The notes under the pieces were generated by a model that was given only the letters and a program-made list of their open reading frames with translations, had not been told where the DNA came from and made no database searches. DNA of 64,000 bases from JAFAXD01 sp963816775 (lineage in GTDB: Bacteria > Pseudomonadota > Alphaproteobacteria > Rhizobiales > Xanthobacteraceae): positions 68,597 through 132,596 of the forward strand of contig CAWFLX010000025.1 of NCBI GenBank assembly GCA_963816775.1. Direction: 5' to 3'. The translations under genes and the position numbers were made by a program. Positions 42,856 to 52,018 of the stretch are shown here, one piece after another; position 1 is the stretch's first letter, and every line of letters starts with the position of its first letter.

Positions 42856-42875
42856 TTTATGGGTACACGCCCTAG
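42856..42875 (-). repeat. Right inverted repeat flanking the HAD gene
   Basis: The reverse complement reads CTAGGGCGTGTACCCATAAA, 19 of 20 bases equal to the left arm at 41579-41598. Confidence 0.7.
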
Positions 42876-42996
42876 TTAATCTGGTGAGCACCCTAATTGC
42901 CCTACTCGCCAACTTTTCAAATTGGCGACCGAAGTGGTCGGTCTCCGCAGACGAATAAACCGGCAGCGTCTGATAAGCCTGCGGCCTCGGCTGCCG

Positions 42997-44106
42997 TCAC
43001 GACAACTCGGCGGCGAACGAACGCCGCATCTGATATTCGCGCCAGAAGGCGATAAAGCAGGCCACCGTCCACATCGAGCTGATATGAAGGTAATTGAGCC
43101 AGCTCGTCGCCATCGGTTCGTGGATCATGATCAGCCCATGCAACGCGCTTATGGCCGCGCCTATCAGGACTGTCAGAACGAAGCGCAGCGGTATAGCGCC
43201 GAGAGCACCCAATGTCAGCATGAAGTTCATCGTGCCGTTGCCGTTCTCGATGGAAAACGGCGTATCGAGGCTCAGCAGCACCACGCTGATGTAGACGCAA
43301 ATGGACATCGTGACCGCAAACGCGGCAATAAACAGCTGTGAATGCTGCCTGGCGAATTCCTTGTAGCTCAGAAAGTAGAAGGCCAGCAGCAACGGACAAG
43401 CGACCATGTAGCGAAAGCGGGTGGAGTTTATAGCCGCCTCGCTTGCCAGATCTGAAACGCCGTAAACGAGGTAGGTGATAAAGACGAGCAAAAATCCGAT
43501 TTGCGCTATTACATACGTTCGATCCCTGAAGTAATCGCGAAACTCCCGTTCGATCACCTTCTCGGGAAAGCGTAGACCCGCCGCCGCCAAGCCGGTGTCG
43601 AACATTCTCACGAACCGGTTTTGCTTGGCACTGGCCTGCGGCGGCGCAACAGGTTCCTTCGGCCGCGCAGGGATGGCGGCTGCGCCGAGCGCCGGCCCGC
43701 CCAAAGCACCGGCACGGTCAAGCCGTTTGGCAAGTACCGTTAGCAGCCGCGTGAAGGCTTCGTCGTGGCCGGCGCCGTTCCAACCGTCGAAATCGATCGT
43801 TTGGATGTGATGGAATTGCAGCGGCGGCGCGCTCTTGTCGATCGCGATGGTCACGAGCTTGTGCTTGCCGAGCGCATAGGCTGCTTCGGCCCGCACCCAA
43901 TGCGATTTGACCGAATGCTGCGACCACACCACGATGACGACACGGGTTTGCGCAATCGCGTCCTCGATTTGCGTGTCGTAGGCGTCGCCCTCCTCGATGC
44001 CGCTGCGGTCGATCCAGACCGACACGCCTTTCTCCTCCAGTGCCGCCGCAAGGGCCTGCACCGTCGATGAATCGAGGCGGGAGTAGCTGAGGAATATCTC
44101 CTTCAT
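42997..44106 (-). CDS. TIR domain plus multi-span membrane domain protein, probably a cyclase without its catalytic domain
   Basis: Residues 1-135 are a TIR domain: EIFLSYSRLDSSTVQALAAA, GVSVWIDRSGIEEGD, VVIVVWSQHSVKSHWVRAEA with the conserved Glu used by TIR NADases, then KLVTIAIDK. A linker and FRDYFRDRTYVIAQIGFLLV lead into about six hydrophobic spans (residues 210-355), ending WREYQMRRSFAAELS. In Bradyrhizobium relatives this layout is normally followed by an adenylate/guanylate cyclase domain; here a stop follows at once. It could be a truncated cyclase or a free-standing TIR membrane effector. The ATG at 44106 is used; a TTG lies 18 bases upstream. Confidence 0.75.
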   Translation of the reverse strand: MKEIFLSYSRLDSSTVQALAAALEEKGVSVWIDRSGIEEGDAYDTQIEDAIAQTRVVIVVWSQHSVKSHWVRAEAAYALGKHKLVTIAIDKSAPPLQFHHIQTIDFDGWNGAGHDEAFTRLLTVLAKRLDRAGALGGPALGAAAIPARPKEPVAPPQASAKQNRFVRMFDTGLAAAGLRFPEKVIEREFRDYFRDRTYVIAQIGFLLVFITYLVYGVSDLASEAAINSTRFRYMVACPLLLAFYFLSYKEFARQHSQLFIAAFAVTMSICVYISVVLLSLDTPFSIENGNGTMNFMLTLGALGAIPLRFVLTVLIGAAISALHGLIMIHEPMATSWLNYLHISSMWTVACFIAFWREYQMRRSFAAELS

Positions 44107-44541
44107 CGCAGCGGCACCACGCAAGGAACGGTAGCTGCACCGATGGCCTTCACTGACACAGAGGCATTAAGAAATAGACTATTGCGAGCCGGTACCCCAG
44201 GGCCATCCCGGGTCAACGTTCACGTTGCGTGAACCGGGCTCGTTTGGCACGACGCGATAGCCAAGCGCTGGCCCTGCCTACGTTCAAGACTAGGACTGCC
44301 GCGCGGGCTTGTCCTGGTACGCATACGCAGCACTCACTGGACGTGCTGAATATAGTGCCTTTGCCTTTGTCACGCGATGTGAGTCCGGTTAGCCTCCCGC
44401 CATGGGCCCGAACCGCCTAGCACAGGACCGTCAGCGCGCCGCCGCACAGAAAAACTGTGGCGATCTGGAATGCCCGCTAGGCCGGTGGGTTACAGAGGGT
44501 ATCAGACTGCGCAAGCAGCAATTCTCCCGAGAGGTCTCCCA
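44107..44541. other. Intergenic stretch between the TIR gene and the DUF3551 gene
   Basis: No gene is supported in these 435 bases. They must contain the promoters of both divergent genes. An imperfect inverted repeat GGTCAACGTTCACG / CGTGAACCGGG lies at 44212-44240. Confidence 0.4.
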
Positions 44542-44805
44542 ATGCGAACTTTATATGTCGCGGGTTTGATGGCCGGGATCGTCTTCACACTGGCTGCAAG
44601 TACACGGCCAAGTGCCGCCGTGATCATCTATCCCTGGTGCGTCAACTCTGGCGGCGGGAAAGGTGCCGGCTCCCAAAGCTGCGGGTTCACATCGCGGGCG
44701 CAATGCGAGTTGACCCGCGCAGGCAATGGCGGCTTTTGCGTTCAGAATCCCTATTACGAGCCGTATCCACCGCCGCAGACGTATGCGCCGCCTATCCGGC
44801 GATGA
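44542..44805 (+). CDS. DUF3551 family secreted protein
   Basis: The 87-residue product has a signal peptide (LYVAGLMAGIVFTLAAS, cleavage after SAA) and the DUF3551 pattern YPWCVNSGGG, CGFTSRAQCELTRAGNGGFC and VQNPYYEPYP, with four cysteines likely in disulfides. This family is strongly linked to Bradyrhizobium and relatives. Function unknown. Its 3' end overlaps the convergent gene by 14 bases. Confidence 0.85.
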   Translation: MRTLYVAGLMAGIVFTLAASTRPSAAVIIYPWCVNSGGGKGAGSQSCGFTSRAQCELTRAGNGGFCVQNPYYEPYPPPQTYAPPIRR

Positions 44806-45004
44806 CGGTCTTCGCACGGCTCGAAATGTTGACGGCAGAGCGACCGCCGGCGCGATCACGATCCGCCTGCACTCGCGCCGCCTGCGCAACAAGATGCCTG
44901 ATCTGACCCGCAATGGTGCGATCCTCCTGCTCGGCAGCACGTTCCACAAACTCGCGCAGGTCCGCCGGTAGCGGAACACTCACCTGATGGTCACGCTTGG
45001 CCAT
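44792..45004 (-). CDS. Ribbon-helix-helix-like small protein
   Basis: The 70-residue product (MAKRDHQVSVPLPADLREFV ... EQEDRTIAGQIRHLVAQAAR) follows the strand-helix-helix plan of CopG/Arc DNA-binding proteins. GGAGG lies 6 bases upstream of the ATG. A GGTGCGTTGCC motif lies 50 bases upstream. A fragment of its C-terminal end is found at 40066-40090. No toxin partner is adjacent. Confidence 0.65.
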   Translation of the reverse strand: MAKRDHQVSVPLPADLREFVERAAEQEDRTIAGQIRHLVAQAARVQADRDRAGGRSAVNISSRAKTVIAG

Positions 45005-45536
45005 GCATGTCCTCCAATGTCGAGCGTCAGAATGTCTGATCGGTGAAATCCGGCAACGCACCAATGCGAAATCAGACATTGCGGGCGCCTCGCTAACGCA
45101 GTGCTATTAGCTCACGCGACCGAGCGCGACCCCCCTCCGAACTCCCGTTGCGCGCTCGATGACCTTGGCCCGCTTAGCGCCCAGCGCGGCGGGCCTTTCT
45201 TGTCAATCAGCGTGCCGAGTTGGTGAAAGTCGGCAACGCACCAGCGAAATTCACGACACTCACTGACTTGAGCCTCAAGGATGCCCGTACAGCGACGCAC
45301 CGCGCGCAGGCCATCACGCCAAGCACAGATCAAATAAACGCACCGGCGTGGTGCCCTCGATCAATGACCGGAATAAAAAACCCCGCCACACCGTGGCAGG
45401 GCAAGGTTTGGGAGTGCGGCCTCCGGCATAAGACGGGGCCGCAAACAATGCCTAACTCATTGCCGACCCGTACCTTGTGTCGTGGGTCACAAACTTGGCG
45501 ATGCACCCGGAAATAAAAATGACGGGTCCCCGAGAC
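45005..45536. other. Gene-poor stretch with repeated leader and terminator
   Basis: The 24 bases at 45040-45063 (CGGTGAAATCCGGCAACGCA with CCA) recur with few changes at 45220-45243. A minus-strand terminator is visible at 45375-45400 (CCTGCCAC GGT GTGGCGGGG then TTTTTT). No gene is supported; short frames here overlap the terminator. Confidence 0.45.
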
Positions 45537-45737
45537 TCAGTTGAAATCACCTTGCATGTACTGAACTGGAAGGTCGTGGGGCTTCACGTTGAGCTGCATG
45601 TCATATGGTGAAATTGTTGTCGGGGAGATGACGGCGTTGGCCTCAGCAAGGCGCGGGTGAGCCATTGTAGATGCTGTCCAGCCAACGCCAAAAGCGGGGA
45701 CGGCCGTTGCGGCGACAATTAAGGCAATCTTCAACAT
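45537..45737 (-). CDS. Small secreted protein (66 residues)
   Basis: The product starts with a signal peptide (MLKIALIVAATAVPAFGVGW) and a short mature part ending MQLNVKPHDLPVQYMQGDFN. GGAGG precedes the ATG by 6 bases. No function is known. Confidence 0.65.
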   Translation of the reverse strand: MLKIALIVAATAVPAFGVGWTASTMAHPRLAEANAVISPTTISPYDMQLNVKPHDLPVQYMQGDFN

Positions 45738-45864
45738 GATGAACCTCCATGGAACATTTGGTCCGCAACCAATGTTCGTGTTGGTCTTCCTACTTCTGAT
45801 TTGTATTAGCCAGGTGTGATGCGGTTCACAGTTTTTGATTTAAAAAATTCTGAGCGGTAAAGAA

Positions 45865-45888
45865 GCCCGCCACATTCCAGTGGCGGGC
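45865..45888 (-). terminator. Hairpin downstream of the 45923 gene
   Basis: GCCCGCCAC / GTGGCGGGC (45865-45873 with 45880-45888) is a perfect 9-bp stem. On the minus strand it is followed by TTCTTTA, a weak T-run. It lies 34 bases after the gene's stop. Confidence 0.65.
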
Positions 45889-45922
45889 GAAGTCGACGGG
45901 AAGGTCTCTGATACAGGGCCGC

Positions 45923-46114
45923 CTAGGGGACTCGCGTCACCTTCTGCGGAACAGCGTTTTCGCCCACCTCGGTGTAGAGTGGCCCAACCGGCTGCCCGGT
46001 CATCGCCTCAACTTCATTGGCGGTCGGCATTTGCAATCCTTGAGGCCCCCAGAATGCGATTACGAGCAGGCAACCTGCGACAACTGCGGCCAGTGTGATA
46101 AAAAACGTTTTCAT
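45923..46114 (-). CDS. Small exported or membrane-anchored protein (63 residues)
   Basis: The product starts MKTFFITLAAVVAGCLLVIA, a membrane anchor or signal with VVAGC that could serve as a lipobox, followed by PTANEVEAMTGQPVGPLYTE. The ATG at 46114 is preferred to an upstream frame. Function unknown. Confidence 0.6.
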   Translation of the reverse strand: MKTFFITLAAVVAGCLLVIAFWGPQGLQMPTANEVEAMTGQPVGPLYTEVGENAVPQKVTRVP

Positions 46115-46497
46115 TCTATGTTCCCTGTTCTTGGTCGCTATCCCTACATCAATGCCAACCGGCAACATGTGACCCCCGTCACATCCTGCTTAATAAGACT
46201 GACGACGAGGATTTCGGGGAGGGGACCGCGAAATTCGGGAACGACATCGAACTTTGAGAGCGCGAGCGCGGGCGGGGGTACCCCCCACCGCGGGGTTTGC
46301 ATTCCGCTCAACCTATCCTGCACAATGATCGCGAAGCTGCTTCTGATCCCGCTGGCCTGCGCTCCGACCAAAAACGCCCCGCAATCAGGGAATGTGTGCG
46401 CCTCCGAGTGAAGCGGAAACAACTGGCTGGCCCGCCGCTGTCGCTCGGCAACATAGGCGCGCTCGCCCTACGCCGGATCTCCCGGAGAAGGATCCTC
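46115..46497. other. Intergenic stretch with a MTLGN-module fragment
   Basis: No gene is supported. The bases around 46430-46465 (GCTCGGCAACATAGGCGCGC) are a degraded copy of the MTLGN 5' module. A G/C-rich palindromic patch (GGGGGTACCCCC) lies at 46274-46285. Confidence 0.4.
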
Positions 46498-46782
46498 ATG
46501 TCACTTTTCCCCACCAAAGAGTCCGGCAATTGGGAAGCACGGACCGACAACGTCTATTTCGTCATGACGAGTGGCGGCCATCGCGTTCGTTGCGGTGTTA
46601 CGGGCCAGGCGCTCGAGGCCCTGGAGCCAAAGCTCGAACAAACAGGAAGAAGGCGGCTGGATGCGTTCGAAGCGCATCGAGCAATCGTCGAGCGCATCGC
46701 GAGTGAAAAGTTCGACAATAGTAAATGGGAATGGGACGGCATTACCGTTCTTGTGAAGGATATCGACATCAGACGAGGTTGA
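46498..46782 (+). CDS. DUF1488-like small protein
   Basis: The 94-residue product has the plan of DUF1488: an early strand pair (GNWEARTDNVYFVMTSGGHR), then VRCGVTGQALEALEP and a helix AFEAHRAIVERIASEKFDN. GGAGAAGG lies 8 bases before the ATG. The assignment is tentative and the function of the family is unknown. Confidence 0.55.
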   Translation: MSLFPTKESGNWEARTDNVYFVMTSGGHRVRCGVTGQALEALEPKLEQTGRRRLDAFEAHRAIVERIASEKFDNSKWEWDGITVLVKDIDIRRG

Positions 46783-46919
46783 TTGATCCATTTAGCTGCT
46801 CAGGGCGCGCCACGGGCGTTCACCCGCGCTCCGCTCACAAGCGCTCAAGCTTCACGACTGGCGCATTCGGTGAGCGCGGCCGGCATCAGACTGACTGGAT
46901 GATGGTGGGGCCTAACCCA

Positions 46920-47096
46920 TCACGGCTTTTTGGGCGGCCGCTTACCAAAGGCGGCGTCGACCTCATCCGCTTTGATGCGCGCCGCCGGATTTCCGCGCTC
47001 GTTGAGATTTTGTTCTTCGGTGCCGTCGCCCATCATTCCGGGATGGGAAACTCCTGATTTTTTCTGACTAGGTTTCGGAGTTGGTTTCTTTGTCAT
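46920..47096 (-). CDS. Small Lys/Pro-rich protein (58 residues)
   Basis: The frame from ATG 47096 reads MTKKPTPKPSQKKSGVSHPG ... NERGNPAARIKADEVDAAFG and ends KRPPKKP. The composition is protein-like and both ends are basic. No ribosome site is obvious (AGTATGTCGC). No family is recognised. Confidence 0.45.
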   Translation of the reverse strand: MTKKPTPKPSQKKSGVSHPGMMGDGTEEQNLNERGNPAARIKADEVDAAFGKRPPKKP

Positions 47097-47245
47097 GCGA
47101 CATACTCCGTGCGGGTTTGGACAGGTCTGGCTGGTCTGGACCGCATGCGCGCGGCCACTTTGCCTCGTGATGGAAGGCTACCCAGAGGACCACACCAACC
47201 GCAAGGGCACGGGCGCCGGATGGCTCCAGAACGCGGCGTTCGCTT

Positions 47246-47521
47246 TCAGAACTTACCGTTCAGACCGAGCCCTCTGGCGCCAAGCCCGAATGTGGTATCG
47301 GGCGCAACCGGGATCCCGCGCCGTGGTGCGTCTTGGGCTTGATTGGGTTTACCCGCATTGTTCGGCTTGGACGCATCGGCCGCGTTGGCGTCAGGCCGCG
47401 GCGCTGGTTGCGCGCAAGGCTTCATGATGGTCGGCTGGCATCCCGGCTGCGCGGATGACTGCGCCACGCCGACGAGCAATACCGTGGCGCTCACCGCGAG
47501 GACAACGGGACGCACCATCAC
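47246..47521 (-). CDS. Secreted Pro/Ala-rich protein (91 residues)
   Basis: A signal peptide (VRPVVLAVSATVLLVGVAQS ending SAQ) is followed by a low-complexity mature part with two cysteines (GCQPTIMKPCAQPAPRP). It begins 4 bases after the lipoprotein gene stop on the same strand. Function unknown. Confidence 0.6.
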   Translation of the reverse strand: MMVRPVVLAVSATVLLVGVAQSSAQPGCQPTIMKPCAQPAPRPDANAADASKPNNAGKPNQAQDAPRRGIPVAPDTTFGLGARGLGLNGKF

Positions 47522-47525
47522 CGGT

Positions 47526-47882
47526 TCACGATTTCGGCTTGCGGGCCGCAGCTCCCGTCGGTTGCATGAGCGCGTTCACGGGATTGGGCTCGACCGTTGT
47601 CGTTTCCGACGAATACCAGTTCTCTTTCTTGACCGACACTTTGATCGGAATCGTCTGCGTCGTATGCCCGGCGAGGCCGAACGTCACGTTGTAATCGCCG
47701 GTCTTGTCGGGAGCCGGCAACGTGCACGGCGTGCGGCAGCTTCCCCCGCTGGATAGGCTCGCGTTCGCGCCCGGTGGATTCGACTCGAGCGACACCTTCG
47801 GTGGATCGCCGCCGAGCCCTGGAATTTGGGAGCACCCCGCAACGACCGCGCCACACACCGTCAACAGCAATAGCTTGCGCAC
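47526..47882 (-). CDS. Lipoprotein with PEGA-like domain
   Basis: The GTG at 47882 follows GGGGGATTTCT. The lipobox is VVAGC (residues about 13-17). The mature part (PKVSLESNPPGANASLSSGG, CRTPCTLPAPDKTGDYNVTF, GLAGHTTQTIPIKVS) follows the plan of PEGA domains, small surface beta-modules. It is first in a two-gene unit with the secreted protein at 47521. Confidence 0.65.
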   Translation of the reverse strand: MRKLLLLTVCGAVVAGCSQIPGLGGDPPKVSLESNPPGANASLSSGGSCRTPCTLPAPDKTGDYNVTFGLAGHTTQTIPIKVSVKKENWYSSETTTVEPNPVNALMQPTGAAARKPKS

Positions 47883-48022
47883 AGAAATCCCCCGCTCATC
47901 TATTCGCTGGCGCCAGACTAGGAAGAAATCCCCTCGTCCGCAACCAGCTTCCACCGCCACCCGGCGAACAACATGGGATGGCGGCAAACTCATGGAAGCG
48001 ACACGAAAATCGTTAAGACACC

Positions 48023-48538
48023 ATGTACGAGATTGACTTCCGTCCGTTGCAGGCGGCCGACCTGCCCCTGCTCACCGCGTGGCTGGCCGAGCCGCATGTG
48101 CGCCGGTTCTACCAGAAACAGCCCGTCACACTGCGGGATGTGGCCCTCGAATACGGCCCGACCATCCGCGCCGAGGAGCCCTCGCTCAGCCATCTGGCGA
48201 TTCTCAACGGCGCCCCGTTCGCATATCTACAATGTTACCGCAACGTCGATTACCCCGAATGGGGCGCCATTATCGATGTCGACGACGGCGTCAGCGTCGA
48301 TTTGTTCATCGGCGATCCGGCCTGCCTTCGGCGCGGGCTCGGCCGCTTGGCACTGGGCGGGTATCTTCGGCAGGTCGCCTTTCCGTCCTACCCGGAGGAA
48401 ACGCGCGCCTATATCGGCCACGAGCTGATCAACACGGCGGCGCTGAAATGCTCACAGGCGGTCGGATTCCGGCCGCTGCGGCGGTTCCTGGAACACGGCC
48501 TCGAGATGATGCTGCTCGCCTTGGACCGTGAGCCATAG
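48023..48538 (+). CDS. GNAT acetyltransferase, aminoglycoside 6'-acetyltransferase-like
   Basis: The 171-residue product has the GNAT plan: an N-terminal RPLQAADLPLLTAWLAEPHV, the FAYLQCYRNVDYPEWG strand, and the VDLFIGDPACLRRGLGRLAL acetyl-CoA loop (R-R-G-L-G-R), then NTAALKCSQAVGFRPLRRF. It resembles AAC(6')-type and siderophore-associated acetyltransferases (Acetyltransf_8). The actual substrate and any resistance role are not established. Confidence 0.8.
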   Translation: MYEIDFRPLQAADLPLLTAWLAEPHVRRFYQKQPVTLRDVALEYGPTIRAEEPSLSHLAILNGAPFAYLQCYRNVDYPEWGAIIDVDDGVSVDLFIGDPACLRRGLGRLALGGYLRQVAFPSYPEETRAYIGHELINTAALKCSQAVGFRPLRRFLEHGLEMMLLALDREP

Positions 48539-48598
48539 ACGAGAGCCGCCCGCCCGTGCGAGCGTTCGTGCCACCAAGAGAGCGCTGCGAGAAACGAC

Positions 48599-48880
48599 AT
48601 GTGCCGAAGCATCAAAACGCTACACAACTTCGAACCGCCTGCGACCCACGAGGAAATTCACGCCTCCGCTCTGCAGTTCGTGCGCAAGCTGAGCGGCTGC
48701 ACGCGGCCGTCCAAAGCGAACGAAGCTGCGTTCACTCGCGCGGTGGATCAGGTGTCCCAGGCGGCGCACGAGCTGTTACATTCGCTCGTGAGCAACGCCC
48801 CGCCGCGCGACCGCGAGACCGAAGCGGCGAAAGCACGAGCCCGCGCGGCAGATCGCTTCAGGTCGGGCGCGAGCGCGTAG
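48599..48880 (+). CDS. DUF2277 family protein
   Basis: The 93-residue product starts MCRSIKTLHNFEPPATHEEI and continues with ASALQFVRKLSGCTRPSKAN, the full signature of DUF2277. Function unknown. It lies 60 bases after the GNAT gene on the same strand and converges on the RND gene. Confidence 0.9.
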   Translation: MCRSIKTLHNFEPPATHEEIHASALQFVRKLSGCTRPSKANEAAFTRAVDQVSQAAHELLHSLVSNAPPRDRETEAAKARARAADRFRSGASA

Positions 48881-48883
48881 CCA

Positions 48884-51800
48884 TCATTCAGCGGGGCGGC
48901 GCTCCGGCATGGCCGTGTCAGCTGCGCGTTTCGGTGAATGTCCCTGCAGCCAGCGATTGACCCGCTCGAGATAAATGAACACCACCGGTGTCGTGTAGAG
49001 CGTGAGCGCCTGGCTCAGGATCAGCCCGCCGACCATCGCGTAGCCGAGCGGCTGGCGCAGCTCCGAGCCGGTTCCGGAGCCGAGCATCAGCGGCAATCCC
49101 GCGAGCAGCGCCGCCATCGTGGTCATCATGATCGGCCGGAACCGCAGCAGGCAGGCTTCGCGTATGGCGTCTGGACCGGAAAGACCGCGCGCGCGTTGAG
49201 CCTCGATGGCGAAATCCACCATCATGATGCCGTTCTTCTTGACGATCCCGATCAGCAGAATGATGCCGATCAGCGCGATCACCGAGAAGTCGAAGCCGAA
49301 CAACATCAGCATCAGCAGCGCGCCGACGCCGGCGGACGGCAGCGTCGACAGAATAGTCAGCGGGTGGATGTAGCTCTCATAGAGCATGCCGAGAATGAGA
49401 TAGATCACGACGAGCGCGGCCGCGACCAGGAGCGGTTCCGTTGCGAGCGAGGACTGAAACGCCTGGGCATTGCCTTGGAAGCTCCCAGCCAGCGACGCCG
49501 GCACGCCGAGCTCGGATTCCGCCTTCTGAATCGCTTGCACCGCGTCGCCGAGCGCCACACCAGGCGCGAGGTTGAAGCTCAGGGTGACCGATGGAAACTG
49601 CCCCTGATGGTTGATCGAGAGGAATGTGGTCGGCTTGGTGGTCCAGCGGGCGAGCGAGCTCAACCGCACCTGCTGGCCGGTCGCCGGCGCATTGACGAAG
49701 ATGCGATCGAGCGCGTCGGGCGCGTTCTGCAGCTCGGGCAGCACTTCCAGGATCACGTGGTAGCTGTTCACCTGCGTGAAATACTGGGCGACCTGACGCT
49801 GGCCGAAGGCGTCGTAGAGCGTGTCGTCGATCAGCTGCGGTTGAATGCCAAAGCGGGCGGCGGCGTCGCGATCGATCGTCAGTGTCAGGGTGTCGCCGCC
49901 GGTCTGCTGATCGGTCGCAACGTCAGCGAGCTCCGGCAACGTTTTCAGCTTGCCAAAGATCTTGGGAGCCCACTGGTTGAGTTCGTTCAGATCCGGGTCC
50001 TGCAGCGTATATTGGTAAAGTGTCCGTGTCGGCCGCCCACCGATGTTGATGTCCTGCGCAGGCTGCAGGAACAGCGCGGCCCCCTGCACTTTCACGAGCT
50101 GCGGCCGCAGCCGGTCGATGACCTGCATCGCGCTCGCGCTGCGCTCATCGCGCAGCTTCAAGGTTATAAAGAACCGACCATTGTTCTGCGTCTGCTGGCC
50201 GGTTGCGCCGGCATTCATGCCGACCGTCGCCACATCCGGGTCGGCCGCCACGACCGCGGACAGCGCCAGCTGGTAGCGCTTCATCTCGGCAAACGACACG
50301 TCCTGCGCAGCCTCCGAGGTACCGAGAATGAGGCCGGTGTCCTGCTGTGGAAAAAATCCTTTTGGAATGATCACGAACAAATAGACCGAAAGCGCGACCG
50401 TGCCGATGAACACCAAGAGCGTGATGAAGCGATGGCGCAGCGCCACGTCGAGGCTGCGCCGGTAACCCGCGAGCATCACGTCAAAAGCCCGCTCCGAAAG
50501 GAGGTACAGACGGCCGTGGCGCACGCTGGTCTTCGGACGCAGAAAGCGCGCGCCCATGACCGGCGTCAACGTCAGCGCCACAAAAGCCGAAACCAGAATG
50601 GTCATCGTCACGGTGACGGCAAACTCGCGAAACACGCGGCCGACGATGCCCCCCATCAGCAGCAGCGGAATGAACACCGCGACCAGCGACAGGCTGATCG
50701 ACACGATGGTGAAGCCGATCTCGCCTGAGCCTTTGTCGGCTGCCGCGACCGGGCTCAGTCCCTCGTCGACGTGGCGCTCGATGTTCTCCAGCATCACGAT
50801 CGCATCGTCGACCACGAAGCCAATCGCGATGCTCAACCCCATCAGCGACAGGTTATCGAGGCTGTACCCAAGCGGATACATGAGGGCGAACGACCCGATC
50901 AGCGCCAACGGGACCGTCACACTCGGAATCGCGGTTGCCCAGAAGCTGCGCAGAAAGATAAAGATGACAAACACCACCAGCACAACGGTCAGGATCAACG
51001 TGAACTGAACGTCGCCGACGGACGCGCGGATGGTCGTCGTCCGATCGCTGAGCACATCGACTTTGACGGCAGTCGGGATGGCCGCCTGCAGTTGCGGCAG
51101 CAGCGCCTTGATGCGATCCACCGTCTCGATGACGTTGGCGCCCGGCTGCTTGAGGACCGCCAGCAGAATGGCGGGCTTGCCGTTGGCCCAGGCCGCGATT
51201 TTGTTGTTTTCCGCGCCATCGACGGCACGCCCAATGTCGCGGATACGCACCGGCGCGCCATTGCGATAGGTCAGGATGACGTCATTCCAGGGCTCCGCGC
51301 TCAACAGCTGATCGTTGTCATAGATCGTGAACGTGCGGGTGGCGCCATCGATGCTACCCTTCGGACTGTCGGTCGTTGCGTTCGCGATCACGGCGCGCAC
51401 GTCTTCCAGGCCCAGCCCCATCGAGGCGAGCTTTTCCGGATCGACCTGAATGCGCACCGCCGGCTTCTGCTGACCGTTGACGCTGACCTGGGCAACGCCT
51501 GGAATTTGGCTGATGTTCTGGACCAGGATGTTCTCGGCGTAGTCGTCGACGACGGTGATCGGCAGCGCGTCGGAATGCAGTGCGAGAACGAGGATCGGCG
51601 CGTCGGCCGGATTGACCTTGCGATAGGTCGGGGGCGACGGCAGCGTTTTCGGCAATTGCCCGCCGGCGGCGTTGATGGCGGTCTGAATGTCCTGCGCGGC
51701 GCCGTCGATATTGCGGTTGAGATCGAACTGCACCGTGATCGCGCTGTTGCCGAGCGTCGAGGATGACGTCATCTGGGTCACGCCGGGGATCTGCGCGAAC

Positions 51801-52009
51801 TGGCGCTCCAGCGGCGCAGTAACCGAGGACGCCATGGTGACGGGATCAGCGCCGGGAAGCTGCGCCGTTACCTGTATGGTTGGAAAATCGACCTGCGGCA
51901 GCGGCGCGACCGGCAGCAGCGGATAGGCCACCGCGCCGATCATCAACACGCCAGCCATCAGAAGCGAGGTAGCGATCGGCCGCCGGATGAAGGGCGTGGA
52001 AATTCCCAT
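48884..52009 (-). CDS. RND multidrug efflux transporter, MdtB/MdtC-like
   Basis: The 1041-residue inner-membrane protein has the twelve-span RND layout with two large periplasmic loops. The TM4 proton-relay motif GFVVDDAIVMLENIERH is intact. FIRRPIATSLLMAGVLMIGA at the N terminus and KKNGIMMVDFAIEAQR near residue 935 are typical. It pumps drugs or other amphiphiles out through an adaptor and outer-membrane channel. It starts 9 bases after the adaptor gene; only one RND subunit and no TolC gene is present here. Confidence 0.93.
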   Translation of the reverse strand: MGISTPFIRRPIATSLLMAGVLMIGAVAYPLLPVAPLPQVDFPTIQVTAQLPGADPVTMASSVTAPLERQFAQIPGVTQMTSSSTLGNSAITVQFDLNRNIDGAAQDIQTAINAAGGQLPKTLPSPPTYRKVNPADAPILVLALHSDALPITVVDDYAENILVQNISQIPGVAQVSVNGQQKPAVRIQVDPEKLASMGLGLEDVRAVIANATTDSPKGSIDGATRTFTIYDNDQLLSAEPWNDVILTYRNGAPVRIRDIGRAVDGAENNKIAAWANGKPAILLAVLKQPGANVIETVDRIKALLPQLQAAIPTAVKVDVLSDRTTTIRASVGDVQFTLILTVVLVVFVIFIFLRSFWATAIPSVTVPLALIGSFALMYPLGYSLDNLSLMGLSIAIGFVVDDAIVMLENIERHVDEGLSPVAAADKGSGEIGFTIVSISLSLVAVFIPLLLMGGIVGRVFREFAVTVTMTILVSAFVALTLTPVMGARFLRPKTSVRHGRLYLLSERAFDVMLAGYRRSLDVALRHRFITLLVFIGTVALSVYLFVIIPKGFFPQQDTGLILGTSEAAQDVSFAEMKRYQLALSAVVAADPDVATVGMNAGATGQQTQNNGRFFITLKLRDERSASAMQVIDRLRPQLVKVQGAALFLQPAQDINIGGRPTRTLYQYTLQDPDLNELNQWAPKIFGKLKTLPELADVATDQQTGGDTLTLTIDRDAAARFGIQPQLIDDTLYDAFGQRQVAQYFTQVNSYHVILEVLPELQNAPDALDRIFVNAPATGQQVRLSSLARWTTKPTTFLSINHQGQFPSVTLSFNLAPGVALGDAVQAIQKAESELGVPASLAGSFQGNAQAFQSSLATEPLLVAAALVVIYLILGMLYESYIHPLTILSTLPSAGVGALLMLMLFGFDFSVIALIGIILLIGIVKKNGIMMVDFAIEAQRARGLSGPDAIREACLLRFRPIMMTTMAALLAGLPLMLGSGTGSELRQPLGYAMVGGLILSQALTLYTTPVVFIYLERVNRWLQGHSPKRAADTAMPERRPAE

Positions 52010-52018
52010 CGCCGGGCC

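Noticed and set aside
46144..46422. 92-codon minus-strand frame before the DUF1488-like gene
   Set aside because: No ribosome site, and the composition looks like untranslated sequence; it overlaps the decayed MTLGN fragment region.
48938..50728. 596-codon plus-strand frame opposite the RND gene
   Set aside because: His/Arg/Gln-rich composition shows it is the shadow of the RND transporter.
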